Assembly (NCBI GenBank): GCA_022605405.1
Contig: JABYQQ010000018.1
Location: 434,001-498,000, forward strand
Direction of reading: 5' to 3'
Source of the DNA: Earliella scabrosa
Lineage: Eukaryota; Basidiomycota; Agaricomycetes; Polyporales; Polyporaceae
DNA: 64,000 bases
This document shows positions 1 to 11,204 of this stretch, one piece after another. A model generated the notes under the pieces. The model saw only the letters and a program-made list of their open reading frames with translations, did not search any database and was not told where the DNA came from. Each line of letters starts with the position of its first letter. Within the stretch, counting starts at the first letter, position 1. The position numbers and the translations under genes were made by a program.

Positions 1-233
1 TGACGAGGAGGAGCGGTTCTCGGAAGGGTACTATCACTAGGTTCTGATCATAGTCTCCGTTTCCTGGCTTCGGCTGTCTCTCCGTCTCGCTGTGAACATT
101 GTAACATATTCGCATTCTGCTCCTCGCATTGGTTCCGACTCCTACCATACAGCACGGCGCACTGGGCCTCATTTTGTAATACAATGGCATCTCGCATCCA
201 TCCACACACAAGAAGCCGCATTTGGATGTCTCT

Positions 234-2223
234 TCACGCCTGCTGCCGCCTCGCCTTGCTTGCGACGAATTCGCACCGGCTGCTCTCCAGCGCGGGCTCC
301 GTCTCCGCGTTGCTTCCGCTGACAGCGGTGTCGCCCGGTTTCGGCTCCTGGAGGGCAATGCGCTGCTGGCCGCGTCTCGTATATTCGGGCCACACGGGCG
401 AGCGATCGAGCTTGAACGTGTTCGGGTTGCCCGAGCGCACGAACGAGAGCCAGTACGCGATCAGCTCCGCCGCGAACGCGCGGTCTGCATCGCTCTGCGT
501 CTGGAACGTGGTCGTACCGTTGACGCTACATGCACGAAAAATAACAATCAGCGACACTTTCTCAAGTAAGTGGTAGGAGGGGTCGCGTACCCCGTCGAGG
601 TGCCGAGGAACATCATCCAGTTCTCGGAGGCGTGGAAGACAGTCGCCGTGTTTGCGGTGGGGACGGGCTGGTTGTAGCGGTAGGTGAACGCCTTGTTCTT
701 CTTCGCGGCCGCGAGCCCGATGATGTGCCGTCCGCAGATGACGTCGGACTCTCCGGTGGCGACCTGGAAGCGCTGCGCCTCCGAGTCGAAGTCGCTCGAG
801 GGGTAGACTCGCAGGTACTGGTCCAGGTCGCGCTGGGTAAGCTGGGGGAAGTAGTCCTTGAGCGCGGCGGTGATGTTGCTGCCTCCGGAGAGCGTCTCGT
901 TGGACGTCGAACTGGTTGGGGTGGAGATGTGGGGTGAGCGCGGTGCGAATATTAAAGTGAAGGGTCACTGACCCGACGATGACGGGGACGTCGGCGAAGT
1001 TGCCCTTCATGATAGAAATGGACGGGTACTCCGTGAAGAGCCTGTTGTCGATGACGGGGTGGAAGGAGCCATATGCACCCGTGCTGTACCACAGAGTTCA
1101 GTAATCTTGTCAAAAATGCGTAGGTGGGGAGTGCTCACAAGTTGTACATGGCTAAGTCTTGGGCACGAGACAGCGCGCTCACGTCTGCCTTGCGGAGGCA
1201 TGCGATCTTCGCAGCGGCAGAGCCAGAGCCGCACCCAGCCTGCTCGGCGAAGTAGTTGAATAGAGGCTGCGAGAGAGCGGAGTCAGCGATACTTCGCGGA
1301 ACGCCTTATGGCGGCGCGCACCCTCTGCTGTTCAGGCAGCGGCAGCGGCGTGCGATACACGCTCTGCGCAATCGCCTTGGAGAACAAGCCTTGGCTCCCA
1401 TGTGAGACGAGGTGGAGCTCGACCGACGACCCTCCCGCACTCTCTCCATTGATCGTAACCTTGCGGGGGTCACCGCCGAACGCGTCGATGTGCTGCTGAA
1501 TCCACTTGAGCGCTTGGATCTGGTCGTAGAAGCCCGCATTGAGGTCGCCGAGGCCCTGGCTGGCGATCTCAGGGGTAGTAAGGAAACCGATCGAGTTGAG
1601 CCGGTAGTACACGGACGCAATGACGACGTTCGGGGACTGGTGGATCCAGTGGTCGAAGGGCCAGTTGCGCGGGTTGCCGTAGACGTAGCCACCCCCGTGG
1701 ATGTAGACAAGCACTGGCACTGTTTGCGGAAGGTGTTAGTACTTCGACAGTCGGGGAGTTGGTCGAATTGACTTACACTTGTCGCCCTTCTTCGCCCCGG
1801 CGGGGGCATAGATGTTCAACCTGAGACAGTCCTCACTTCCAGCACCTCCAGCGTCGCCCCCTGCGAAACGAAAAGTTGAGCATTCCATGCACTACAGTCA
1901 TAGAGTATAAGGTGCTGCATACCCCCGATGCTTCCCTGAATACAGAAGTCGGGGTATGCGGTCAGGTCGACGATTTTGCCCTTGGTCTCGCGCGCGATGC
2001 GTCCTGTGTTCAGCGGGAGAGGCTTCCGCCAGCGTTGTTCACCCAGAGGCGGTTCCGCATAGGGTACTCCGAGGAACGCGACAGTGTTCGGGAACGACAA
2101 GTTGCCGCGGTACTTCGCGTACCCTAGGTCGACGATATTCGGTGCGGAGTCGCTTGCCGACGCAACGACATTGAAGAGCCCGGTTAGTGCAGCGAGGAAT
2201 GGTATAAGGCGCGTCGACACCAT
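234..2223 (-). CDS. Secreted type-B carboxylesterase/lipase (alpha/beta hydrolase)
   Basis: Hydrolyses carboxylic esters; probably secreted. The protein starts MVSTRLIPFLAALTGLFNVV, a signal peptide, followed by the family's N-terminal part (FLGVPYAEPPLGEQRWRKP). After an intron comes SEDCLRLNIYAPAG, the EDCL motif, then VLVYIHGGGYVYG (oxyanion-hole HGGG) and the nucleophile elbow GESAGGSS. A later exon carries NETLSGGSNITAAL and an HASENW segment where the catalytic histidine is expected. The last exon, near 234-530, ends ASKARRQQA. About five exons are needed; introns are visible near 1860-1925, 1720-1775, 1265-1310, 1085-1135, 920-965 and 530-580. The family usually runs 500-560 residues, which this fits. 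The start at 2223 is the first ATG giving a signal peptide. The exact substrate (sterol ester, feruloyl ester, lipid) cannot be read from the sequence. Confidence 0.9.
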
Positions 2224-2844
2224 TGCGTGAAGTGTGGCGTACAATCCTGAGCAAGGTGAGGGTCAGTCAGGCAGCGTCAAGGCAGCGGGCTTTAGCTGCA
2301 TGTGGTATATGTACTAGTCGTGATAGACGTTGACGTACCAACTTCCATTGTATTGGTTCGTTCGGTTACATCAAGGAGGATGATGAAGCCTGCTAGGACC
2401 GAAAGAGCGGAGCCTACTATAACACCATATGACGGGTCACACAGCATGATGCACCAGCTTCCGGCCAGTAGGAGCGGTAGATCACAGATCTGAAACCTGG
2501 ACTGACCAGTTACGAGACACGCTATACGCGTGATGTCATGCGGATTGGGAAGGGGCATCAGCAGACGAACGCGGGGTGCCGTTAAATTTGCATTCCGTCG
2601 AGGTTCTCTTCCTTCGAACCGCTGCGGGAATATGCTGCGCCGCAGGTGAGGGTGACACTGGGAAGAACGAGGAGCACGGACCGTGGCGGCATGGCGGAGA
2701 ATCATCGGAAGTCAGCTGGAAAGTGACACAGCGGTGACTCGGACACCGGAATCGTGGATGTGATTTTGTCGAGAACGTCCTTGCTGGATAAGTAAGCATA
2801 TATGTACGTACATCTCACCACAGGAGAGTAAGAACGCCGTACCG
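2224..2844. other. Intergenic stretch, no supported gene
   Basis: This 0.6 kb lies upstream of the carboxylesterase and downstream of the next gene on the same strand, so it should hold the esterase promoter. A minus-strand open frame at 2292-2705 encodes one hydrophobic run (SYGVIVGSALSVLAGFIILL) but has no recognisable domain, splice support or convincing start. It is not called as a gene. Confidence 0.5.
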
Positions 2845-4211
2845 TTAACACATCAGGATACCCCTCGATCGCTCATCAACCAACACCAGTCTCGAATCCC
2901 GCAACAGACGAATCTTCTGTCCTTCCTTCTTGTACGCCCATGCACGCAGAATGAATCGGATGTCAGGAGTGTATCGTGCGTCATGGTATAGCTTGATGTG
3001 ATCGACCATCCTCAGCGGAGATCCTATGCTGGAGGCTCCAGCAGTCGGAAGTCCATGCGCTGACCCAGGGACGAGGCTTGACATCGACCTTGACGTGGAC
3101 ATAGACACAGTTGTCTGCTTGTGAGAGCCGACATACGAGTAAGGCTCCATAAAGGGAGTGCTCTGGGAAGGCACCGCATGGAATGAGAGCGATAGAGGGC
3201 CGCAGTTACCAGCATTGCGTAGCTGTAACAGGAATGTCCAGAACTCGACTAATGCTTCTCGTGTCCATATGAGCTCCGAGTCTGGATGGCCTTCTGCAGG
3301 TGGTTTCGGCAATTCCTGAGTTGGTGACTCTGGGCTGGTTGCGAGGATGGATGCGGAAGTTGCGCCTTCCCATTGCAGCCGACCGCGGATGGGGATCACC
3401 CAGGCAAGCCGTGCAAACGGGTCTTGGATGTATGCATGGGCAGACTCGGCGCTATGTGGAGGAATCGGCGACCATTGCAGCTTCTCTAATGACTTCCGTT
3501 GGTGGTTGGGGGCTTCTGGAATCGCATGCGGAGGATAGAAGTGAGGCTGTGTGGAGCCCGCGGTGGATGAGTCGAGCAGAATATAATAGACAGGTAAGGT
3601 CTCGTACTGGTGGTAAGGCGGATCGGAGAGGAGTGTCGTCCAGCTTTGGACGCTTCAGAGGCTGAGATATTAGTGGTGATTGTTCGTGAGGTCGTTTTAC
3701 GCTGCTATTTGTAAAACTAACAGAGGAGCGGTCATCGTCTGCTGGTCGTCGCATGGATGTCGGTGACACCGTGGTTTGGAGTGGTTGCGCGTCAAGGAGG
3801 CGGTGGAGATGACTATGGTCAAACTCCTCTAGATCGGTGAGCGCCCAAACGTCTTCGTCATGAACCAGCACGTCGTTTTCCCACTCTTTGAGCATGTTTG
3901 CTGAATGGTCGTGATGTGCGACCTCTTGGTTAATGTCAGCGCGTGGCGCACTCGCACTATATTCGAAGCAACACTGCCCGATAGCTGTTGTCTCACTGTC
4001 AGGCGTTACGCCAGGCGCGCATGTATGCATTCGAAGACGCACCAATCTCCGACGAATCTACCGTGCGTGGGCTAAACCACTTCGTTTGCTGAGTCGTGGC
4101 CAGAACAAGGCGAGCAGCTTCATCAAGAATTCGTTCTCGCGATGCCGGACTGACTGCTGCTTCTGTGAGAGAGAGGTGATGTACCGCAATGTCAGGCTCC
4201 CCGTGTTCCAT
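2845..4211 (-). CDS. Conserved-looking hypothetical protein, three exons
   Basis: Not recognised. Exon 1 starts MEHGEPDIAVHHLSLTEAAV and ends near 4015. Exon 2 opens near NMLKEWENDVLVHDEDVWAL and is rich in Ser, Pro and basic residues, including a possible nuclear signal (PLKRPKLDD). Exon 3 joins in phase at PHFYPPHAIPEAPNHQRK after an intron with donor GTACGAG at about 3597 and acceptor CACACAG. The C-terminal half has low-complexity Ser/Thr stretches and ends VLVDERSRGILMC. The joined protein is about 400 residues with no signal peptide or membrane span. A basic nuclear-type protein is the most one can infer. It is divergent from the carboxypeptidase gene at 4771, with 559 bp between them. 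Confidence 0.6.
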
Positions 4212-4770
4212 CTTCTCATATTATGGTTTTGTAGGAAGGCGGCACCGGCTATGAGCAATGATACGATGGTGGTGGTGGTTTCAATTCAGAAAAGTGATGT
4301 AGGCGCCCAAACTCTTCAATTCTCTCGACACCGCCACATATCCAACTCCCTACCACTTGCGCCCACGATCATCCTGTGGGGGGCCTCGAAACAATCCTCA
4401 GCGGCAAACTCTGGCTGCTCAGAAGTGTCATAGTTCTCATTGCGCACCAGCATTACTCAACATACTGACCGTGACACCCTTACAACCTTCAAGTTCGCGT
4501 CGAACGGAGCGAACGGAGCGACGGCGCGGCGAAGTCAGAACTTCTACTTCCACCGACGGCGGCGACAACTCGCACGAGTATGGCACAATCTCGACAAGCG
4601 CTCCTCTCTGACCAGCGTGATCAAGGATGCTCCATGGGGAGGGACTTCCATGCGGTCGACTCTTACGTTCCGTCTGCGCCTCGAGGGTTCGCGATGACAG
4701 CGAAGCACGCACAGGTGAGCTCTGGTCTATATAACAAGGAGGACGGACGGGATGCAGGTCGTAAGCAATC
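4212..4770. other. Divergent intergenic region
   Basis: It separates the minus-strand gene starting at 4211 from the plus-strand carboxypeptidase starting at 4771, so it probably holds both promoters. No reading frame here has domain or splice support. Confidence 0.5.
4728..4734 (+). promoter_or_regulatory. TATA box of the S10 carboxypeptidase gene
   Basis: TATATAA lies 37 nt before the ATG at 4771, at the distance where a TATA box would give a short 5' leader. The position supports 4771 as the true start. Confidence 0.5.
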
Positions 4771-7457
4771 ATGTTTCGCTCGGTGATACTGACTCTGCTT
4801 CTCTTCCTCAGCCAATGTTCCACATCGTTCGCACAGGCGACCCTCACGCCTCCAAATTCATTCCCACACGCCTGGCCTGGCCAGCCGAAGAGCGCATTTA
4901 GTCCTGCCTGGCAGAACTGTAAGTCGAGCTCTCAATACCGTCAAGTTCTAGCCCACAGCCTGAGGCTGACCGCGCAATTAGACTTCGCAGTCAAGAACCC
5001 TTTGCCTGGTCTGAACCTCACGGGGCGCGCACAGAGGCTTCCCCGCAGCTTCGCAGGAAACATACCCGTCAACCGCGCAGGACACCCCAACAACACCCTC
5101 TTCTTCTGGGGCTTCGAACGTCAAGGCACGAACGGCTCACTTACTGCCCCTGCCCACGCGAATAACACGGAACCATGGATTATCTGGCTCCAAGGAGGGT
5201 ATGTCATCGTAGATCTTCCTTCAACAGAGTGTGAAAATGACATTAGCCGCGCTGCAGCCCTGGATCATCCGGGATGCTCGGGCTCTCGACTGAGGTGCGT
5301 TGTTCACGGCAATGTCAGAATAACATCTTCACATGCGGGGCGCGAATAGAATGGACCTATTCATGTTCTCAGCAACGGCTCGTGGGTTGTGAATCCTTTC
5401 GGATGGAATGCCCTCGCCGACACTATCTGGATTGATCAGCCAGTCGGTTAGCTATGACGATGTTGCCCTCACTTGACCTGCACTCACAGCACTACTCTAG
5501 GAACTGGATTCTCTACCTCTGACGCAAAAGGATATAGTAAGTAGCCCTGTCCTTCACGAGTCTGGAGGCCTGTGTGCTGACACGACTGCCCTGAAGTCGC
5601 TGGCGAGGATCAAATGGCCGAGGACTTCGTACGTTCGCCAAGAACATGCCTGGGAGGGGTTTTCACTCACTGTCTTATCCAACGATGTGCAGCTCGGCTT
5701 CCTCACAAACCTTGTCAGCGTCTTCCCAAGCCTGGCCACTCGTCCGCTCTATCTTACGGGCGAGAGTTATGCGGGCACATACATCGTAAGTTGCCGTCCT
5801 CAGAAGCCTTCTGCTCCCCTGAACGTCTACGGCACTCACAACCTCTGTTGGGCAGCCTTACATCGTGAAGCATTTGCTCGCACGAGAGAAGCCGCCTGTC
5901 AATTTGAGAAAAGTAGCCATAGGTGACGGGTCCTTTGGGAACTTGGCAACTATCCGAGACGTACCAGTGGTATGTGGCACGTCGGAGCTGCTGAGATCGA
6001 GTCTGGCACTGACATTCCTCGAATTCAAGCTGAACATCATCGAGACGTACCCAGCGATCATAGGGTACGATCAGGATGTGTTCGACTACTTCCGAGAACA
6101 GTACGTCACCAGACAGCCTGTGCATAGCATCTGTGCCTGTCTGATTATGAAGCAGACATCATCTGTGTGGCTTCGATCTCAATCTGACGTACCCTCAGAC
6201 TGGTGGGAACTTCCCAACCCTGAGCGTCCCACAAGGCCTTCGAGCGAGCCTCCTGACCGCTGCAGAACCTCGAGTTGCAGCTACGTCGTGGAGGGATGCC
6301 ATCGCGAGAGAGTACTCCGCCCGAGTGCTCAGCCAGTCCAGGCAGAAGAGAGCAGACTTTCATGAGCGCCGAGTCTTCGAGAGGGCACAATGGAAGCGAG
6401 ACCTTTCTCAGCGCGCAAACGGGACAATCGACCCATGGTACGGCTGCGACATCTTCGACGAGATGCGCGACTACGCGGTGAACTTCACCTTCCCATGGAG
6501 TACGTGACCCACCCATGCATCTATACGCGCGCATATACTGACCCCGGGGCCATCTATCGTCTTGCAGCCAACGGTGGCTTCGACGTCTACGACATCCCCG
6601 ACGCCACGCACCCTGAACCGCCTCTCGACGCTGGAACCTTCCTCAACTCCGCCCTCGGGCGCGCCGCGCTGCACGCGCCGACGTCCAAGAACTGGACGAG
6701 GAGCTTCAACTACCCCTTCGGCTCCATCTACAACAAGAGCATCGGCAACTTCCACGGCGACCCGTCCGTCGAGCCCGTCGCGTTCCTCTCCGACCTCTTC
6801 GCCAACGCCTCCGCGCCGTCCCGCAACGTCTCCTTCGTGTTCTACTCGGGCAACGACGATGCGCAGGACCAGCACCACGGCACCGAGGTCGTCATCCAGA
6901 ACGTCACTTGGGGCGGCGTGCAGGGCTTCGCGCGCCGGCCCGCGACGCCGTGGTTTGACGACGACGGCGTGCCCGCGGGGATCGTGCACCAGGAGCGCGG
7001 GTTCGCGTATGTACTCTTCTCGGGCGCGGGCCACCTGGTGCCCCAGTGGAGGCCCGCCCAGGCACTCGTGTTCCTGCGCGAGTTCGTGCTGGGCGACAAC
7101 AGGAACGGCACCCTGCTCGAGGACGGGACGGTGGTAGGCGGGGAGGATGACGCGCTTGCGCAGGACTTCATGCCAGGGGGCAAGGAGATCTTCTTTGGAT
7201 CTGCGAAGACGCAGGGGACGTCCACGGTGCCTAGTGCAGCTGTTGCCGCGTGGGAGAGCTTTATCGCGACCGCGACGCTTGACGCGGTCGTCACCTCCGC
7301 GGCCAGCGCGAGCAGCTCCGCTGCACCCAGTTCGACATCACCCGGAGGGACAGTACAAACGGGAACGAGTGGAGAGGCTAGCAATGGCGCCCTCGGCGTC
7401 ATCAAAATGTCGGTCTGCCAGGTAGTCGGAATCTTGGCGGTGTGGCTCCTGGTCTGA
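4771..7457 (+). CDS. Secreted, probably GPI-anchored S10 serine carboxypeptidase
   Basis: Removes C-terminal residues from peptides at the cell surface or wall. It begins MFRSVILTLLLFLSQCSTSF, a signal peptide. Conserved S10 blocks follow across exons: WIIWLQGG, then GCSGS (substrate-binding WxNGGPGCSS region, diverged), PFGWNALADTIWIDQPVGTG, and the nucleophile elbow GESYAGTYI with PYIVKHLL in the next exon. The last exon carries FYSGNDDAQDQHHG (region of the catalytic Asp) and FSGAGHLVPQWRPAQAL (catalytic His). A Ser/Ala/Thr-rich tail ends in the hydrophobic run VCQVVGILAVWLLV, typical of a GPI signal. At least eight exons; introns are visible near 5200, 5305, 5450, 5540, 5640, 5790, 6100 and 6500. 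Many NxT/S sites suggest N-glycosylation. The gene is convergent with CSTF2. Confidence 0.92.
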
Positions 7458-7761
7458 AAGCGACGCTCTATGAATGCATATGTGGAAGGGTGCATCGATG
7501 ACATTTGGCACATGTTGGAGGCATACAGGAGACAGACAGTAGAACGCGGGGCGGCCTATATACGATTGCGAGCAAGGCTTTTGGGACACGGAGACGGGCG
7601 AGATAGTGTACGACGCCTGAAAATTGTACGAAATGTTGATCGAGGCCCGTATAGCGGGAATGGAATAAGCACACTCAGAGCGGACTGAGAACGAAGAGCA
7701 TTCACACGACATCAGAAACGCAATGATGGCATAATGTAAGCTGACGAGACGTTTCGTATAT
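7458..7761. other. Convergent 3' intergenic stretch
   Basis: It holds the 3' ends of the S10 carboxypeptidase (+) and CSTF2 (-). No gene is visible; both transcripts must end here. Confidence 0.5.
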
Positions 7762-9292
7762 CTACGCATTCATACCGAACTGCCGACGCTGTGCGATGAA
7801 GGTAATGATGAGTCGAGCACGTGGATGCGGCGAGTTCCCGACGTACCAATTGCATGATTGCTTCCCTTTCGGGCGGAGGGAGCGAACTGAGCTGTTCCGG
7901 ACTTAACCTGAGCACCTGCAACAGCATTTCCCTTTGTTGGTCGTCGAATCCAGGCATAGCAGCGGGCGCTGGTGCAGGCGGTGCTGGGTTGTGGTGAGGT
8001 ATTGCGGGCGGGGGCACTTGTTGGGGGTGTGGGGGTACTGGCTGACCTTGTGCAGGGGGCACAGGTGGGCGGTAGTAGCCCGCTGGTGGCATTGGCGGTG
8101 GCGGCTGGCCGTACATGTTGGGAGGCGGTAATGGAGGGGTAGGGTGGTGAACTGGTGTATGCGACGGGGGCGGCGGATACATCGAGGGTTGAGGAGGAGG
8201 AGCGGACATGTACGGTGGGTGAATGGGAGGCGGAGGTGCGGGCGCGGGCGCCGGGGCGGGTGCGGGTGCAGGAGCAGCCCGCGGGACCGTAGCACGTGTT
8301 GCTTCAAGCATGCGCTGGGGTGGGAGTTAGGGAATTAAGCACAAGTAGAAGTGAGTTCACGCACATCAAGTATTGCGCGGTCTACGATGTTGTGGACCAA
8401 CAGAGCTTGGAACAGGGCATAGCCTAGTTGAGGGTGGTGAGAGAGTAACGCTCGTGCTTGGTCGGGATGGGTGATGACGAATGCCTGTGGACGATGAGAA
8501 ACCTCGGCTGCAACAGTGTCAAGACCGACGCACTTTCATCTGTGCCAGAACTTCAAGAATCCGACTATCCCCACTTGTTCCGAGAACTTCACTGATCGCA
8601 TCGAGCGGACTTGTCCCCGGAGGGAGTGGAACACCCTTGGGTACGTTCGCGAGGAAGGCATTGGGATCGCCATTGAGACCAGGTCGGCCGCTGAGACCAG
8701 GTCGGTCATGATCATGCTTCTCGCGTTCATGGCGTTCGCGTTCGTGGCGCTCTCGCCATTGGGCACGAGTTTCGCCACCGTCGATGATCTCGCCACGTAC
8801 CGTTGTCTTCCCCTCCAGAAACGGATCAGAGTCAGCGAGGTCAATGCGAAGCGGTCTACCCCCAATCGGTTGCCCGTTCAAGTTGCGCACAGCCGAGAGA
8901 GCAGTGTCGTGGTCTTGCAGCGGAATGAGCGGCGTCGTATTATACGGGTATGGATGACGTACCTGCAAATTCGCAAAAGCCATAGCCTTTGGGCTTCCCT
9001 GTATCCCTGTCGAACACTAGTCTGCGATAGGATGTTCGGTGAGCCATGATGACGATCTTCGGGGGGTACAACGACACACCTCAGCCCAGCTACCTGACCG
9101 ACGGTTTTGAATACGTCGATGAGCTCTGCCTTGAAAGGGTAGCGCGTGAGGGTCGGAATCTATCGCGCAAGAGCCTTCTAACTCACTTCCGCCATATCAT
9201 ACGGAACATTGCCGACTGGATAGTATGAATCGGTTGGCGTTGCGAAAGGCATGCAGGGACTCAAAGTACATACCGAAAACAACTTTGCTCAT
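7762..9292 (-). CDS. RNA15: Cleavage stimulation factor subunit 2 (CSTF2/Rna15-like)
   Basis: RNA-binding subunit of the mRNA 3'-end cleavage and polyadenylation machinery; nuclear. The RRM is built from small exons. Exon 1 is 19 nt (MSKVVF, start 9292), then VGNVPYDMAE (RNP2), KAELIDVFKTVG, and LVFDRDTGKPKGYGFCEFA (RNP1). After the RRM come ADSDPFLEGKTTVRGEIIDG and a hinge containing DAISEVLGTSGDSRILEVLA. A long Pro/Ala/Tyr-rich linker follows, then the C-terminal helical domain REMLLQVLRLSPEQLSSLPP. The final micro-exon (7762-7788) adds RRQFGMNA and a stop, joined at donor GTACGTCGG and acceptor GCACAG. Order and sequence match CSTF2 closely. Confidence 0.95.
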
Positions 9293-11204
9293 CGCGCGCA
9301 ATGTCCTCCCTCTATGACAAAACTAGATTGGTTCGATCCAGAGACGTCCTCAACGATTGTCAGGCTATATGGAGTCTTGGTGTCTTTGGACTGCAAATTG
9401 GAGTTGTCTTCTGGATTGAGGGTCGTTGCGTCAGACGTCGAGCTCAAGTACTTAAGTCACAAAGGTTGTTCAAGCCTTTCAGACCACAAGTACTTAAGTG
9501 CCCAAGACCTCAAGTCGTTCAGGCGGTTCAGGCGGTTCTGGAGGATACGACGAGTAAGTTGGCAAAGTCGAACAAGGCCGTCAGCCAACAGCGTGGCGAG
9601 AAACCAGCACGGGCGTCTAGTGGGGCGCCGGATTGAGCGCTCAAACTCCGATCCAGCACACCCGTCCTGGTGATATTCGTTTGACCTCCGCCAGCGCGAA
9701 TCTATGCAGAGTGCGCATATTTGGGTGGAATTTGCAACTTGAACACCCAATTCTACACCGCCCCAGTATTCTCAACACTGAATTCCACGAACTGCCACTT
9801 GAAAGTCAAGTTGCATCGGGAGTCATGCATCTTCAAGCGTGAACCAGGTTTCTACCCATGGTGCCCTTATTTGCCCTTCAGCTAATCTACTGTTACAGCA
9901 GCATTGAGTGTGGCTATATGAGCGTAGGACCCAATGGCTGGAGACTTGCTGGCCAGGTTCCGCCAGCCCGACGACCGACGCGCAATGGTTCAGACCTTAC
10001 GTCCATATCGATAGCACACAATGTGGTACGTTTCCTTTGTACGAGATACAGAATACCTGTGTGTTAAAGTCTCCCTCATTGAGGCGGTTTGCAAGAGCGT
10101 ATAGTCCCGCGCAAACAGCGGAGTCATCCATCTCCCTCACTGTGACTGTCGTCTCTAATCGGGGTCCCCCTTGCTGCTTGCAGTCGGGTCCTTTTCTCCG
10201 GGCACCGCCTCTAGAGGCATTGTGGACATTGTCGGCAGCGTGAAGCCCGTGGACCTAAAGATGGATACGGTCTCAATAGTCCGGAGAAGTCGTCGACTAT
10301 TGGTTAGACCTCATGGCTTCGTCAGACCCATTGAAACTGATGTGTAGGTGCGTTCTCGTCGATCGTCTGTCTGGTAGGTACCACAGGAGTTATCTCACCG
10401 TGGATTATGCGGGAGGCGATGACCCACGGCCAATTATGGAATCCGCGAAGGACGGCTTCCAGTCAGCGTGTTCAAAGTTCCCTCATCTTGCTCGGACGCC
10501 GGCTCGGAATGTCCTCTGGCAAAACAGATGAGCTCTGGCGCAGCGCCATGTCGCACAATGTCCGCAGTAACGTTCCGCCATGGCAGAAGTTGAGCTCGAT
10601 GTGCGGTTATCACCCGGCTCCTAACCAGTTACAGCCGGCGCACCAGGTGACTTCTGGCAACCGCGTGCACGCAATCCCTGTATCCTCCAAATGAGGCTTG
10701 CAACATACTTGAGTTTGTACCAGTCAATCTCATGCGCTTGTTGCAGCAAGACAGTGCTCGATCGAAGGTGCGTTGCAGACAGATGCAGAGATGCAACCTT
10801 GTGAATGTCGCACATACTCATCTCCCGGCGGTACTCACAGAACCCAGATTTGCATCTTGACATGATCCCGTCTGTCAGATTTGCGAGACGAACAAACCAT
10901 CGTCGCTTGTCAGCCGAACTTAGCATTTGCAGACGCGCGGACGCTCGACGCCTCCCACGATCAGGGTTCCTTGAATACGTCGACGCCTCGTTCTCGCTGA
11001 GCCAAGCAAACCGTGTTCAGTACCGGTCTCGATACGTCGTCCGCGAATGACGGGCATGAAGCAATCACTCAGGCACTGCAGGCTAATTGGCGTGAGTTGG
11101 TCAACAGGATCCGGGTCGTGGCGCCCGGTGGGTTCTCCCAAGGTCAGTATAAGTCCTTTGTACAGCCGTGTGTCTACCGTTGAGCGATTCGCCCCGCTAG
11201 TCCA
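9293..11204. other. 1.9 kb without a supported gene; short repeats
   Basis: It lies between the start of CSTF2 (-) and the start of the DUF6533 gene (+). None of the short reading frames shows a domain or a convincing exon chain. Around 9440-9540 there is a local repeat patch: CAAGTACTTAAGT occurs twice about 45 bp apart, and GGCGGTTCAG is doubled. One frame at about 11070-11140 reads QALQANWRELVNRIRVVAP and could be an upstream exon, but nothing joins it securely. Confidence 0.4.

Noticed and set aside
2292..2705. 137-codon minus-strand frame with one hydrophobic run
   Set aside because: No domain, no splice or promoter support, and Arg-rich random-looking N-terminal part; judged a chance frame.
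6471..7034. Long minus-strand frames antisense to the S10 carboxypeptidase
   Set aside because: Mirror frames produced by G+C-rich codon use of the real plus-strand gene.
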